64,000 bases of DNA, taken from positions 667,804 through 731,803 of the forward strand of contig NZ_JACHGP010000001.1 in assembly GCF_014202335.1 (NCBI RefSeq). The letters run 5' to 3'. Source of the DNA: Mycobacterium sp. AZCC_0083. Its GTDB lineage: Bacteria > Actinomycetota > Actinomycetes > Mycobacteriales > Mycobacteriaceae. Position numbers and translations under genes: made by a program. The notes below the pieces were generated by a model, which saw only the letters and a list, made by a program, of their open reading frames with translations, ran no database searches and was not told the DNA's origin. Below, piece after piece: positions 1 to 21,150 of this stretch (its first letter is position 1; every line of letters starts with the position of its first letter).

Positions 1-2
1 GG

Positions 3-11249
<11,247 letters not shown>

Positions 11250-11266
11250 ACACCTACGGACGCCGA

Positions 11267-11294
11267 AGACCCGCCGGCTCGCACCGGCGGGTCT
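11267..11294. terminator. Bidirectional hairpin terminator between convergent genes
   Basis: Perfect 11-bp stem (AGACCCGCCGG / CCGGCGGGTCT) with a 6-nt loop, between the end of the NRPS and the end of the convergent siderophore-binding protein gene. There is no long T tract, as is common in mycobacteria. Confidence 0.7.
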
Positions 11295-11314
11295 CGACTA
11301 TCGGGTGTTCGGCG

Positions 11315-12304
11315 TCAGGCATTCGCCAGGTCGGCGACCGGCCGGCCGTTGAGCGCGTTGGCCAATTGCGGGGTCAGCAGGTCGAGCGCGTACAGCAGCG
11401 AGTCGGGTCCGCTATAGAACAAGGCGTTGTTGAGGTTCGATTCGTTGTTGGTGTAGAGCGTGCGGTTGTCGCGCACCACCCCGAGGCGGGCGAACGCCGG
11501 GGAAGCCAGCATCTGCTCCTTGGTGGCGCCGTCGATGAACAGCAGGTCCCTATCGAGCAAGGCGCGCTTCTCCTCGCTGACGTCGCCGACCACGTCCTGG
11601 GTCTTGAAGCCCAGTGCGGTGAACAACGATCGGCGGGGGTCGTTCTCGCCGAGCAGGTAGTGCCCGCCTTCCGCGGGACCGAAGTCGACCACCGCGGTCT
11701 TGCCGTCGAACTCCGGATTGGCCTTGCGCGCCTCGTCGATCTTGCCCTGAACCTTCTCGACAAGTGCCTTGGCCTCGGCCTCCTTGCCCAGCGCCTTGCC
11801 CGTGGTGAGCATCTGCACGTTCCATGGCGTCTCCTCGTCGGCGTAATCCGACGACTGGATCACCGTTGGTGCAATCTGAGACAGCCGATCGTAGGTCTCC
11901 TTGTCGATCGTCTCGTAGATCGCGAAGATCAGATCGGGCTTCTGGGCGGCGATGGCCTCGAAGTCGATCGAATCCACTCCACCCCAGGTGGTCACGCCCT
12001 TGCCGTCGGTGGCGGCCTTGACCCAGGGCAATTCGTTGTACTGACTGGCGAATTCCCGTGTGCTGACCGGAACGACCCCCAACGGGAGCACGAAGTCCTG
12101 ATCGTTCCAGCCGACGGTGACCACTCGGCTCGGATTTGCCGGCACCTTGGTCTCGCCGAACTTGTGGCTGATCGTTACCGTCTCCGGTTGTGCTGCCGGC
12201 GTTGCGCTTTCCGACGTCGAGCTACACGCCACCAGCGGGCAGACCGCCAGGACGACGGCGGCGAGAGCCGCGGCGGCATGGCGCCACCTCCGGTATTGCT
12301 TCAC
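11315..12304 (-). CDS. fxuD: Iron-siderophore ABC transporter substrate-binding lipoprotein (FxuD-like)
   Basis: Membrane-anchored receptor expected to capture the ferri-siderophore outside the membrane and pass it to a Fec/Fhu-type ABC permease that is not in this window. The protein has a basic N-terminus, a hydrophobic segment and a lipobox (LVAC, Cys27 from the GTG start). It then shows a type III periplasmic-binding fold: the opening strands with 'PSRVVTVG', a glutamate/lysine-rich linker helix, and a C-terminal lobe with 'LFIDGAT'. GTG at 12304 is preferred because GGGAG lies 7-8 bases upstream; an in-frame ATG at 12328 would place that Shine-Dalgarno inside the gene. It is convergent with the NRPS and divergent from the panD-like gene, with an IdeR-like box just upstream. 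Confidence 0.88.
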   Translation of the reverse strand: MKQYRRWRHAAAALAAVVLAVCPLVACSSTSESATPAAQPETVTISHKFGETKVPANPSRVVTVGWNDQDFVLPLGVVPVSTREFASQYNELPWVKAATDGKGVTTWGGVDSIDFEAIAAQKPDLIFAIYETIDKETYDRLSQIAPTVIQSSDYADEETPWNVQMLTTGKALGKEAEAKALVEKVQGKIDEARKANPEFDGKTAVVDFGPAEGGHYLLGENDPRRSLFTALGFKTQDVVGDVSEEKRALLDRDLLFIDGATKEQMLASPAFARLGVVRDNRTLYTNNESNLNNALFYSGPDSLLYALDLLTPQLANALNGRPVADLANA

Positions 12305-12344
12305 GCGCAAACTCCCTTCATTGGTCATCCGTGTTGGCTGTACA

Positions 12345-12363
12345 TTAGCTTAGGCTTGCATAA
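12345..12363. promoter_or_regulatory. IdeR (iron box) operator, siderophore receptor side
   Basis: TTAGCTTAGGCTTGCATAA matches 15 of 19 positions of the mycobacterial IdeR consensus TTAGGTTAGSCTAACCTAA. It lies about 40 bases upstream of the receptor gene's GTG start, so iron-dependent repression of that gene is expected. Counted by eye. Confidence 0.7.
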
Positions 12364-12497
12364 CTTGGGAACTCCCCCGGGTGGCCCATGAACGGGTCGA
12401 TGCGCAACTCGCTAGCGGGAAGTGCTGCGTGCCAACCAATTCGAAATGAAGCCAATAGCGCGCCTACGCCGCACCAAGGTCTTGCGCGTACGCCAAA

Positions 12498-12516
12498 ATA
12501 GGTTAGCCTTCGCTTA
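12498..12516. promoter_or_regulatory. IdeR (iron box) operator, panD-like/ornithine hydroxylase side
   Basis: ATAGGTTAGCCTTCGCTTA matches 14 of 19 positions of the IdeR consensus; the left half is nearly perfect and the right half weak. It sits about 70 bases upstream of the panD-like start and would put beta-alanine and hydroxyornithine supply under iron control. Confidence 0.62.
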
Positions 12517-12587
12517 CAACTCCGAGAAGGCTCACAGGAAACCTCACAGGTACCGGGGCCACTTCTGACGTGGCAAGAGAGGCGAGG

Positions 12588-12995
12588 ATGCAGCGGACAC
12601 TGCTCGGAGGCAAGGTTCACCGAGCGACGGTGACCCAAGCCGACCTGCACTATGTCGGATCGATCACCATCGATACGGAACTGATGGTGGCGGCCGACAT
12701 CACCGAAGGTGAGCAAGTGCACGTCGTCGACATCACCACCGGCGCCCGATTGGTCACCTACGCCATCAACGGCGCCCCAGGATCGGGCGTGATCGGCATC
12801 AACGGTGCTGCGGCACATCTCATTTCGCCCGGAAACCTGGTGATCATCATGTCGTACTTGCAGGTCGACGAATCCGAACGCGCCACGCATCTGGCCAAGG
12901 TGGTGCACGTGGACTCCGCCAACCGGATCGTGGCGCTCGGGTCGGATCCCTCCGAGCCCGTGCCCGGCGCCGTCGACCAGATGGCAGGTGCGTGA
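12588..12995 (+). CDS. panD: Aspartate 1-decarboxylase (PanD family), siderophore-cluster copy
   Basis: Pyruvoyl-dependent enzyme converting L-aspartate to beta-alanine. Starting at the ATG at 12588 (GAGGCGAGG just upstream), the self-cleavage site falls exactly at Gly24-Ser25 (YVGSIT), as in PanD proteins; Ser25 would become the pyruvoyl cofactor. The conserved start '[15 protein letters not shown]', 'GARLVTYAI' and '[11 protein letters not shown]' are all present, and the length of 135 residues is normal. The gene overlaps the ornithine N-hydroxylase by 4 bases and sits behind an iron box rather than with panB/panC. Exochelin MS contains beta-alanine, so I infer it supplies that residue rather than pantothenate. 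An in-frame ATG at 12570 is less likely. Confidence 0.9.
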   Translation: MQRTLLGGKVHRATVTQADLHYVGSITIDTELMVAADITEGEQVHVVDITTGARLVTYAINGAPGSGVIGINGAAAHLISPGNLVIIMSYLQVDESERATHLAKVVHVDSANRIVALGSDPSEPVPGAVDQMAGA

Positions 12996-14335
12996 TGCCG
13001 GACGGCAGCGATTCCAACAGCGACAACGCCAACGGCGAAGACGGTGTGCTCGACTTCGTCGGAGTGGGCTTCGGCCCCTCCAACCTTGCGCTGGCGATCG
13101 CCGTCAAGGAGCACAACGACAACCCGGCGGTCACCACGCCGGTCTTCGCCGAGTTCGTCGAGGTCAAACCCGAGTTCGGCTGGCACACCGGAATGTTGAT
13201 CCCCGGCGCGACGATGCAGGTTTCGTTCCTGAAGGACCTCGCCACACCGCGGAATCCACGCAGTGCGTTCAGCTTCCTGAGCTACCTCACCGAACGCGGC
13301 AGGCTCGCCGAGTTCATCAACTACAAGACGTTCTTTCCGACACGGCTGGAGTTCCACGACTATCTGTCATGGGCCGCCGCCAACGTCGATGCGAACGTGC
13401 GCTACGGATCTCGCGTGACGTCGATCCGCGAAGTCGGCGGCGCGTTCGATGTCGAGATCACCGGCACCCGCGCCGGTCGGTTGCGCGCCCGCAACGTGGT
13501 CATCGCCGGCGGGCTCTCTCCCCAACTGCCGCCGGGCGTCACCCGCTCGGCCCGACAGATCCACAATCACGAGTTCCTGCACGACTTGAAGCGACTGCCG
13601 ACCCGTCGGCACGACCGTTTCGTCGTCGTCGGGGCGGGACAGAGCGCTGCCGAGGTGGTGGCGTACCTGCACGACATGTCGCCGTCCATCGAGGTGCATG
13701 GAGTCTTCGCGAAGTACGGCTACAGCCCGTCCGACGACAGCCCGTTCGCCAATCGCGTGTTCGATCCCGACGCCGTCGACGACTTCTATCAGGCCGACCC
13801 CGGCGTGCGTCGGCAACTCATCAACTACCACCGGAGCACCAACTATTCAGCGGTGGACCTCGACTTGATCGAAGATCTCTACGCCAGGGAGTACGCCGAA
13901 CGCGTGGCGGACAACAGGCGACTGTTCCTGCGCGGCGCCTCCAGTGTGCTCGGAACAGTCGAAGATGCCGACGGAGTGCAGGCGCAGATCCTGCACCATC
14001 CCACCGGCGCGATCAACGAGATCGACTGCGACGCAGTGATCTACGCCACCGGCTTCCTACCCACTCCGCTTCGCGGGATTCTCGGCGATCTTTCCGATGA
14101 CGTCGTGCTGGATGAGGGCGGCCATCCCGTGGTGTCCCGCGACTACCGCGTCGCCACGTCGAAGCCGACCTCTGGCGGGCTGTACATCCAGGGCAACACC
14201 GAGCACAGCCACGGGTTGACCTCGTCGCTGCTGTCGAACATCGCGGTGCGCAGCGGGGAGATCCTTCAGTCGATCGATTCGAGCCGCCTCAGCCCGGTCG
14301 GCGACGCAATGCACCCGATCGGCGTGCTGGCGTAA
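12992..14335 (+). CDS. L-ornithine N5-monooxygenase (siderophore hydroxylase)
   Basis: FAD- and NADPH-dependent enzyme that hydroxylates the side-chain amine of ornithine to form the hydroxamate precursor. Visible: FAD-binding '[12 protein letters not shown]' near residues 12-23, the conserved '[11 protein letters not shown]', a second dinucleotide-binding motif '[12 protein letters not shown]' in the middle, and a C-terminal '[13 protein letters not shown]' typical of the PvdA/SidA/MbtG family. Length 447 is normal. It is translationally coupled to the panD-like gene: GTG at 12992, or ATG at 12995, overlaps that stop codon. Its product matches the A2 code of the NRPS. Lysine as substrate (MbtG-like) is a less likely alternative given the neighbours. 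Confidence 0.9.
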   Translation: MMPDGSDSNSDNANGEDGVLDFVGVGFGPSNLALAIAVKEHNDNPAVTTPVFAEFVEVKPEFGWHTGMLIPGATMQVSFLKDLATPRNPRSAFSFLSYLTERGRLAEFINYKTFFPTRLEFHDYLSWAAANVDANVRYGSRVTSIREVGGAFDVEITGTRAGRLRARNVVIAGGLSPQLPPGVTRSARQIHNHEFLHDLKRLPTRRHDRFVVVGAGQSAAEVVAYLHDMSPSIEVHGVFAKYGYSPSDDSPFANRVFDPDAVDDFYQADPGVRRQLINYHRSTNYSAVDLDLIEDLYAREYAERVADNRRLFLRGASSVLGTVEDADGVQAQILHHPTGAINEIDCDAVIYATGFLPTPLRGILGDLSDDVVLDEGGHPVVSRDYRVATSKPTSGGLYIQGNTEHSHGLTSSLLSNIAVRSGEILQSIDSSRLSPVGDAMHPIGVLA

Positions 14336-14345
14336 CCGGACCGGC

Positions 14346-15470
14346 TTAAGCCAGTGCGCGCTGCGGTTGGCCCGAGTAGTCGCTCAGTGGCCGGATCAAG
14401 GCGTTGGATGCGGCCTGCTCCATGATGTGGGCGGTCCATCCGGTGATTCGGCTCATCACGAAGATCGGGGTGAAGCTCGGGATGTCGAATCCCATCAGGT
14501 GATAGGCGGGGCCGGTCGGGAAGTCGAGGTTGGGTTTGATGCCGGTGGTGGCCGCCATCCCGCTCTCCAGCACCTGGTAGATGTCGAGCCAGCGTTGGCC
14601 GTCCTTGGCGGCAGCGACGCGTGCCAGTGCCGCCTTCATCGTCGGGACCCGGGAATCACCGTTCTTGTAGACGCGGTGGCCGAAGCCCATGATCTTCTCG
14701 TTTCGAGAAGCCTTGCCATGCAACCAATCCGCGGCCCGGTCCGCATTGCCGATCTCGATCATGTCGTGCATGACCGCTTCGTTGGCGCCGCCGTGCAGCG
14801 AGCCCTTGAGAGCACCGATCGCCGCCGTGACCGCGCTGTAGATGTCGGACTGCGTGGAGGTCACCACGCGAGCCGCGAAGGTGGAGGCGTTGAAGCTGTG
14901 TTCGGCGTAGAGGACCATCGACTGTTCGAAGGCCTCGACGATCACCGGTTCGGGCACCTCGCCGAAGCACATGTTGAGGAAGTTCTCCGCATAGCCCAGC
15001 TGGGCGTGCGGCGGAATCGGTTCCAGTCCCCGACGGCGGCGCATGTCGGCGGCCACGATCGTCGGCAGGGCCGCGTACATCCGCAGCGACTTGGTGTAGT
15101 TCGCATCCGGTGAACCGTTGTCCTCCTCCGGATCCTCGGCACCGAGATAGCTGATCGCGGTGCGTACCACGTCCATCGGATGACAGTTGTCCGGCAGTTT
15201 GGCCAGCAGTGAATGCATGGACCGGTTGAGCCCGCGGCTGGAGCGCTCCCGCTGCGAGAACAGCTGCAGTTGGCCGTCGGTGGGCAGCTCGCCGTGCCAC
15301 AGCAGGTAGGCGACCTGCTCGAAGCTGCATCGTGCAGCCAGGTCCTGCACCGGATAACCGCGGTAGGTCAGAGAATTCGTCTCGGGCACCACCTTGGAGA
15401 TCGCCGTGGTGTCGACGACGACGCCGGCCAATCCCTTGTAGATGCGCGGCGTCTCGGTCGCTGCGGTCAC
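14346..15470 (-). CDS. prpC: 2-methylcitrate synthase / citrate synthase
   Basis: Condenses propionyl-CoA with oxaloacetate to 2-methylcitrate, the first step of the methylcitrate cycle. Citrate-synthase family motifs include 'YLLWHGELPT', 'LYAEHSFNASTFAARV', 'GALKGSLHGGANE' and 'MGFGHRVYKNGDSR', covering the catalytic His and Asp neighbourhoods; 374 residues is the short PrpC type. It starts with GTG overlapping the prpB stop (GTGA) and is last of the prpD-prpB-prpC operon. It ends 10 bases from the convergent ornithine hydroxylase gene. Confidence 0.93.
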   Translation of the reverse strand: MTAATETPRIYKGLAGVVVDTTAISKVVPETNSLTYRGYPVQDLAARCSFEQVAYLLWHGELPTDGQLQLFSQRERSSRGLNRSMHSLLAKLPDNCHPMDVVRTAISYLGAEDPEEDNGSPDANYTKSLRMYAALPTIVAADMRRRRGLEPIPPHAQLGYAENFLNMCFGEVPEPVIVEAFEQSMVLYAEHSFNASTFAARVVTSTQSDIYSAVTAAIGALKGSLHGGANEAVMHDMIEIGNADRAADWLHGKASRNEKIMGFGHRVYKNGDSRVPTMKAALARVAAAKDGQRWLDIYQVLESGMAATTGIKPNLDFPTGPAYHLMGFDIPSFTPIFVMSRITGWTAHIMEQAASNALIRPLSDYSGQPQRALA

Positions 15471-16384
15471 GATGTCACTCCTTGCAGCGCGAAGTTGTAG
15501 ATGTCGGAGTCGAACTGGTTGTAGTCGTTGTAGCGCAGCAGCTCGTACAGCCTGCTGCGGTGCTGCATCTGATCGAGGAGCCCGGATTGCGTTCCGGTGG
15601 ACTCGATTTCACGCAGGCTCGCTTCGACGGCGAACATCGCCAACCGCAGCGTGGTGACCGGGTAGATGACCACGTTGTAGCCGATGTCCGAGAGCTGCCT
15701 TGCGGTCAGCAACTGCGACTTGCCGAACTCTGTCATGTTCGCCAGCAGTGGCACGTCGACCGCCGCGCGGAACTGTTCGAACTCCTTGGGTTCGGTGAGC
15801 GCCTCGGTGAAGATCAGGTCGGCTCCGGCATCGGCATAGGCCCGGGCCCGCTCGATGGCGGCAGGCAACCCCTCGATGCCTGCGGCATCGGTGCGGGCGC
15901 AGATGACGAAGTTCGGGTCACGCCGGGCGGCAACCGCGGCGCGCAGACGTTTCACCATCTCGGAGGTCGGTACCACGGCCTTGCCGTCGAGATGGCCGCA
16001 CCGCTTGGGGTTGACCTGGTCCTCGAGGTGAAGCCCGCCCAGTCCGGCGTCCTCCATGACGGAGACGGTGCGGGCCGCGCTCATCGGTTCGCCGAAGCCG
16101 GTGTCGGCGTCGATCAGAGTTGGCAGGTCGGTGACCGAGGCGATCTGTGCGCCTCGCCCGGACACCTCGGTCAGCGTCGTTAGACCGATGTCGGGCAGCC
16201 CAAGATCCGCGGACAGCACCGCCCCCGACACATAGACGCCGTCGAAGCCGATGTCGCCGATGAGCTTGGCCACCAACGGCGAGAAGGCGCCAGGAAAGCG
16301 TTGCAACCGACCCGATTCCAGCGCGAACCGGAAGCTTCGCCTCTTCTCGGCGGCGGAGCTGACCGCTCCGATCAGCCCGCTCAT
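15467..16384 (-). CDS. prpB: Methylisocitrate lyase
   Basis: Cleaves 2-methylisocitrate to pyruvate and succinate. The ICL/PEP-mutase family TIM barrel shows 'DADTGFGEP' (metal-binding aspartates), '[20 protein letters not shown]' carrying the KRCGH catalytic loop, and 'VICARTDA'. Length 305 is standard for PrpB and clearly shorter than Icl1. It overlaps prpD and prpC by 4 bases at both ends, so the three enzymes are translationally coupled. Confidence 0.94.
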   Translation of the reverse strand: MSGLIGAVSSAAEKRRSFRFALESGRLQRFPGAFSPLVAKLIGDIGFDGVYVSGAVLSADLGLPDIGLTTLTEVSGRGAQIASVTDLPTLIDADTGFGEPMSAARTVSVMEDAGLGGLHLEDQVNPKRCGHLDGKAVVPTSEMVKRLRAAVAARRDPNFVICARTDAAGIEGLPAAIERARAYADAGADLIFTEALTEPKEFEQFRAAVDVPLLANMTEFGKSQLLTARQLSDIGYNVVIYPVTTLRLAMFAVEASLREIESTGTQSGLLDQMQHRSRLYELLRYNDYNQFDSDIYNFALQGVTS

Positions 16385-17886
16385 CGGAAGATTCCCGAGG
16401 GGATCGTCGGTGCCTTGTCGAGCACCCGGGGGTCGACAAGGACGTTGAGAGACCGCAGCGCACCAGGTTTCAGTTCCGCCAGATTGTCGACCACCGACAG
16501 GAAGCGTTGCTGCTCAGCCGAGTCGACGACACCGTCGGCGAGTTCGGTGAACTTGGCGACGTACTGTTCGCGCTCGAACGGGCGGGCGCCGAGTGGGTGT
16601 GCGTCGGCGACGGCGAGCTCGTCGGTGATCACCTCGCCGTTCTTGAGCGTCACCTCGGCCCTTGCGCCGAACGCCTTCTCGGCCGGGTCGCTCGAGTGGT
16701 AGCGCCGGGTCCATTCCGGGTCCTCGACGGTGCGGATCTTGCGCCACAGCTCGACGGTGTCCGGCCGGTGCGCGCGTTCGGGAGCGTAGGACCGTTCGTG
16801 GTGCCAACTTCCGTCCTGCAGTGCGACGGCGAAGACGAACATCACCGAGTGGTCCAACGTTTCGCGGGAGGCGTCCGGATCGAACTTCTGCGGATCGTTG
16901 CTGCCAGTGCCGATCACGACGTGCGTGTGATGGCTGGTGTGCAGTGTGATGGTGGCGATCTGCTCCAGATCGCCGATGCGGTCACGCATCCGGCGCGCCA
17001 GATCGATCGGGGCCTGGCTCTGATACTCCGCGGAGTGCTCCTTGGTGTAGCTGTCCAGGATGGCGCGCTTGGGTTCTCCGGCAGCCGGCAGCGGCACCGT
17101 ATAGGTGTGATCGGGCCCGGACAGCAGCCAGGAGATCACGCCGTCCTCGCCCTCCCAGATGGGCGACGGCGAGCCCTCCCCTCGCATCGCGCGATCGACG
17201 GCCTCGATGGCGACCTTGCCTGCGTGGGCCGGTGCGAACGCCTTCCAGCTGGAGATCTGGCCCTTGCGTGCCTGCCGGGTTGCGGTCGTCAGGTGCAGTG
17301 CCTGACCGATCGCGGCGTAGATCGTCTCCGGATCGAGCCGGAGCATGGTGCCTAGACCCGCGGCGACCGACGGCCCGAGGTGTGCGACGTGGTCGATCTT
17401 GTGCTCGTGCAGGCAGATTCCACGGACCAGATCCATCTGGACCTCGTAGGCGGTGGCGATGCCGCGGACCAGGTCCGCGCCACGGACGCCAAGCTGTTGT
17501 GCGACCGCGACGAGCGCGGGGATGTTGTCGCCGGGGTGCGAGTACTCCGCGGCCAGGAAGGTGTCGTGGAAGTCGAGTTCGCGGACGGCAACACCGTTGG
17601 CCCAGGCGGCCCACTCCGGTGAGTACGTCCCGTCGACGCCGAACACGGTGGCGCCGTTCTTGTTGTGATTCGCCTGCGCCTGAGCGCGAGCGACGGTGAC
17701 CGGGCGGCGGGTCACCGACGCGGCAGACACCGCGGCGTTGTCGATGATCCGGTTGACCACCATCGCCTCGACCTCGGCGGGCACGTCGACCGGGTCGGCG
17801 GCGACCTCGGCGATCTTCCAGGCCAGGTGCTCAGTGCGGGAGAAGTCGTCGGCGCTGCGTCGGGTGCGAACGTCATTTTCAAGCAT
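16381..17886 (-). CDS. prpD: 2-methylcitrate dehydratase
   Basis: Iron-sulfur-independent dehydratase of the MmgE/PrpD family, acting between PrpC and PrpB. Visible: the N-terminal helical region with '[13 protein letters not shown]', '[26 protein letters not shown]', which has the family's conserved HPGD core, and a C-terminal '[15 protein letters not shown]' region. The 501-residue length is normal. First gene of the prpDBC operon and divergent from prpR, whose product is expected to activate it. Confidence 0.93.
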   Translation of the reverse strand: MLENDVRTRRSADDFSRTEHLAWKIAEVAADPVDVPAEVEAMVVNRIIDNAAVSAASVTRRPVTVARAQAQANHNKNGATVFGVDGTYSPEWAAWANGVAVRELDFHDTFLAAEYSHPGDNIPALVAVAQQLGVRGADLVRGIATAYEVQMDLVRGICLHEHKIDHVAHLGPSVAAGLGTMLRLDPETIYAAIGQALHLTTATRQARKGQISSWKAFAPAHAGKVAIEAVDRAMRGEGSPSPIWEGEDGVISWLLSGPDHTYTVPLPAAGEPKRAILDSYTKEHSAEYQSQAPIDLARRMRDRIGDLEQIATITLHTSHHTHVVIGTGSNDPQKFDPDASRETLDHSVMFVFAVALQDGSWHHERSYAPERAHRPDTVELWRKIRTVEDPEWTRRYHSSDPAEKAFGARAEVTLKNGEVITDELAVADAHPLGARPFEREQYVAKFTELADGVVDSAEQQRFLSVVDNLAELKPGALRSLNVLVDPRVLDKAPTIPSGIFR

Positions 17887-18004
17887 GTCCGCACGGTACG
17901 CAGAGTCGAAACCCTCGGAAAACCCCCTGTAAAGGCGTAATTTTGTGTCCTTCGTGGTCCAGGTTTGCGGATCTTGTGTAAGGACCTTGCGCTACCGTGG
18001 GGCG
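17887..18004. promoter_or_regulatory. Divergent prpDBC / prpR promoter region
   Basis: 118-base gap between divergent starts. TTTGC at 17964-17968 resembles one half of the TTTGC/GCAAA elements known for mycobacterial PrpR, but I do not see a full pair, so the exact operator is uncertain. Confidence 0.4.
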
Positions 18005-19420
18005 ATGGCGAAGACGTTCGCGGGCGCCCGACTGAGGCGCTTACGTGAAGAGCACGGCCTGACGCAGGTCGCACTGGCCAAGGCGGTCGACCTGTCGACG
18101 AGCTACGTCAACCAGCTGGAGAACGATCAGCGCCCGATCACCGTGCCGGTCCTGTTGGCCCTGTCCGATCGGTTCGACCTGCCGACGCACTACTTCGCGC
18201 CGGACTCCGACGCCCGCCTCGTCGCCGATCTGCGGGAGACGCTGGCCGACAGTCCCGCCACCGACACTCAGATCGAGGAGCTCGTCGCCCGCATGCCAGG
18301 TGTCGGGCAGACCCTCGTCGCCCTGAACCGGCGGTTGCACGACGCCACCACCGAACTCGAGGCCTATCGCGGGCGGGCGGACTTCGACGCGCCCGGCATC
18401 GGTCAGGGACCGATGCCGTTCGAAGAGGTGCGCGACTTCTTCTACGACCGCAAGAACTACATCGGCGAACTCGACGAGGCCGCGGAGGATCTGTTCGAAC
18501 GGCATGGCATGACGGTCGGTGGGCTCGACACGCAGTTGACCGCATTACTGGCCGATCAGCTTGGCATCACCGTGCTGATCGACGACGGAGACGTGCTGAG
18601 CCCCAACGCCAAACGCGCGTACGACCCTGGCACCAAACGGCTTCACCTGGCGCGCTGGCTGCAGCCAGGGCAACGGGCCTTCCAACTGGCCACGCAGCTG
18701 GCGCTGTTGACGCATTCCGAGCTGATCACGGCGATCCTGGCGACCGACGACCAGCTGACCCCGGAGGCCCGCGAGGTCGCCAGGATCGGCCTGGCGAACT
18801 ACTTCGCAGGCGCGTTCCTGTTGCCCTACCGGCAGTTCCTGGCCGCCGCCGAGGCGCAGCGCTACGACATCGACAAGTTGGCCCGCCGGTTCGAGGTCGG
18901 ATTCGAGACCATCTGTCATCGGCTGTCGACCCTGCAGCGACCGGACCGTCGGGGAATCCCGTTCATCTTCGTCCGCACCGACAGTGCAGGGAACATCTCG
19001 AAACGGCAGTCCGCCACCGCATTTCACTTCTCCCGGGTCGGCGGGAACTGTCCGCTCTGGGTCGTGCACCATGCCTTCGCGCAACCGGGACGATTCCTCA
19101 CCCAGGTCGCTCAGATGCCGGACGGGCGGTCCTACTTCTGGATCGCCAGAACCGCTGATTCGCCGTCCGATCGGTACCTGGGGCCGCAGAAGAGCTTCGC
19201 GATCGGTCTTGGCTGCGATCTGGCCCACGCCGACAAGCTGATCTACTCCGCCGGAATCGACTTCACCACTGCGGATGCCACCGTGCCCATCGGCGCGGGG
19301 TGCAGGATCTGTGACCGGCCTGCGTGTCCGCAGCGCGCCTTCCCCTACCTCGGTGCCGGTGTCCGCGTCGACGAGCACGCGAGCAGCAACCTGCCGTACC
19401 CACCGACCGCCGATTCGTGA
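18005..19420 (+). CDS. prpR: Propionate-responsive transcriptional regulator PrpR (XRE + ImmA/IrrE-like + C-terminal Fe-S domain)
   Basis: Activator of methylcitrate and glyoxylate genes in mycobacteria. N-terminal XRE helix-turn-helix (residues 5-60; 'GLTQVALAKAVDLSTSYVNQ'), a central region of the MtPrpR type, and a C-terminal domain ending in 'CRICDRPACPQRAFP', whose cysteines match those proposed to hold a 4Fe-4S cluster in M. tuberculosis PrpR. ATG at 18005 is preferred over an upstream in-frame start because it begins directly at the HTH. Divergent from prpDBC. Confidence 0.92.
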   Translation: MAKTFAGARLRRLREEHGLTQVALAKAVDLSTSYVNQLENDQRPITVPVLLALSDRFDLPTHYFAPDSDARLVADLRETLADSPATDTQIEELVARMPGVGQTLVALNRRLHDATTELEAYRGRADFDAPGIGQGPMPFEEVRDFFYDRKNYIGELDEAAEDLFERHGMTVGGLDTQLTALLADQLGITVLIDDGDVLSPNAKRAYDPGTKRLHLARWLQPGQRAFQLATQLALLTHSELITAILATDDQLTPEAREVARIGLANYFAGAFLLPYRQFLAAAEAQRYDIDKLARRFEVGFETICHRLSTLQRPDRRGIPFIFVRTDSAGNISKRQSATAFHFSRVGGNCPLWVVHHAFAQPGRFLTQVAQMPDGRSYFWIARTADSPSDRYLGPQKSFAIGLGCDLAHADKLIYSAGIDFTTADATVPIGAGCRICDRPACPQRAFPYLGAGVRVDEHASSNLPYPPTADS

Positions 19421-19532
19421 CGAGACACCACCCGCCGCCGAAGCGCCGGGTCAGAGTTGCTAGCCGATGCCTTGGAACTTTGCTGGAACGCTGATATACC
19501 TACGAGCAGATCAAGTTCAACGGGGGGTTGGC

Positions 19533-21131
19533 GTGGCTGGTGGGCACCGGGCGAAGACGGCGAAGGCCAGTAACTCCCGACGGGCGAAGGGGCGCCACCG
19601 CGCCAAGCCGGAACCTCGCGTCGCTCATGGCTGGCTCGGCGTTGGCGCGGTCACCCTTGGCGTCGGTGCGGCTCTGGCCAGCGGGTCGGGTGTCGCTCAC
19701 GCTGAAAGCACCGGTTCGGACAGTCCAAGCGGCTCCTCTTCATCGAGCAGCGGCACGGGCTCCGAAGCCAGCCGAGGGCCAAGCACGTCAACCGAGAGCA
19801 CGTCGAGCGGCCCGTCGACCTCGACGCAGGAGCCGGGCGAATCCCCTTCCGCGGCATCGACCAGACCGTCGCAGACGAAACCCACCACTCACATCTCGTC
19901 CTCGACAAGCCACCGGACCAAGCCGACGGCCGCGGCAGAATCAACCAACACGTCGCCGGCCGCCTCGGCCGACCAAGACAGCACACCGGTTTCCCCGACA
20001 CCGGGATCTACGAGTGCATCCACCAGCTCGTCACCCGAGGTCATCGCTTCGACGAGTGCCACCCCGTCGTCGGGGAACGGGCTGGCCCCCACCGTGCAGC
20101 GTGCGAAGGTGGCCGCGCTCGCGGAGGTGCACCCCACGGTCGACCCGGAATCCCCGGGACCTGCAGCCCGATCGTTCGTGTCGGGTGCCGGGTCGGCAAC
20201 CGCGACGACCGCGGCAGCGACATCGCGCGTGGCATTGGCGCCGACTCCGGCGGTGGTGGCCGTGCTACCAGCGGCCGCCACACCGGTCGCACCGCCACTG
20301 CCGGGCAACGTCATCATCGGCGTGCTGTCGCAAGTGTTCTCCGTGGTGAATACGCTCATCGCTCCGAATCCGGCTGTGCCCCCGACGGATCCGTTGCACT
20401 TGCTGGCGTTCGAGCTGGTCCGTCGCATCGAATTGACACTCGGGATGCCGGTGGTGGGCACTCCCACCGGATTCACCAACGATCCGGTGATCGGCACGAA
20501 TCCGGTATCCACTACTCCTGGAGTCCCCAGCCCCGACGACGTGGTCCAAACTCCGTACGGGGACATCGGCACTTGGCTGCTGGAGTCCAACGGACAGATC
20601 TCGGACTACGGCGGGCAACGGATCGACGGCAAGTCGGTCTTGGAGCCGATCAACGTCATCATCGTCGACCCGACGTCGAGCACCGCCGCTGAGGCCACCG
20701 CCAAGTTCAATGCACGTATGACTCAGGCCGGATTCCCGGCCCTGCCAATACACTCCACCGGCTTTCAAGGCACCATCGACGACGTCACATACGGTCAACA
20801 GCCCACCGGCAGCCTGGACGCCTACTCCGACAACTTCTTTCTGCTCCCCGACGACCACGCCCGTGCGTTCGGACCCGACCCCGTGCAGACCGCGTCGGGA
20901 TTCGTCTGGACCGTCGCGGTCAGCCGCGAACAATTCGGTCTGGTCAACGGCATCGTGCCGGCGCATATCGTGACCTCGTACAACGCGGCCCGCGACGAAC
21001 TCGCCAGTCAGCTCGTGGCCGACGGCGCAACGTTGGTCGGCATCGTGCCCTTGAGCAATTCGGTGGACAGCGCCACCCAAACCACCGGCGATCACGACGG
21101 CTATGCCATCGTCATCCAGCTGAACGACTGA
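19533..21131 (+). CDS. Secreted Ser/Thr-rich hypothetical protein
   Basis: I do not recognise a defined family. The GTG at 19533 with GGGGGG six to ten bases upstream gives a basic N-terminus ('GRHRAKPEPR'), a hydrophobic stretch and an 'AHA' signal-peptidase-like site near residue 58. A low-complexity Ser/Thr/Pro linker follows (about residues 60-180), then an Ala/Val-rich hydrophobic region and a folded C-terminal domain of about 200 residues from 'DPLHLLAFELVRRIELTLGMP'. That layout is common in mycobacterial surface proteins. It may be cell-wall associated through the linker; the function is unknown. It ends 20 bases before the convergent peptidase gene. Confidence 0.72.
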   Translation: MAGGHRAKTAKASNSRRAKGRHRAKPEPRVAHGWLGVGAVTLGVGAALASGSGVAHAESTGSDSPSGSSSSSSGTGSEASRGPSTSTESTSSGPSTSTQEPGESPSAASTRPSQTKPTTHISSSTSHRTKPTAAAESTNTSPAASADQDSTPVSPTPGSTSASTSSSPEVIASTSATPSSGNGLAPTVQRAKVAALAEVHPTVDPESPGPAARSFVSGAGSATATTAAATSRVALAPTPAVVAVLPAAATPVAPPLPGNVIIGVLSQVFSVVNTLIAPNPAVPPTDPLHLLAFELVRRIELTLGMPVVGTPTGFTNDPVIGTNPVSTTPGVPSPDDVVQTPYGDIGTWLLESNGQISDYGGQRIDGKSVLEPINVIIVDPTSSTAAEATAKFNARMTQAGFPALPIHSTGFQGTIDDVTYGQQPTGSLDAYSDNFFLLPDDHARAFGPDPVQTASGFVWTVAVSREQFGLVNGIVPAHIVTSYNAARDELASQLVADGATLVGIVPLSNSVDSATQTTGDHDGYAIVIQLND

Positions 21132-21150
21132 TTCCAGGTCGGTCGGCCGG

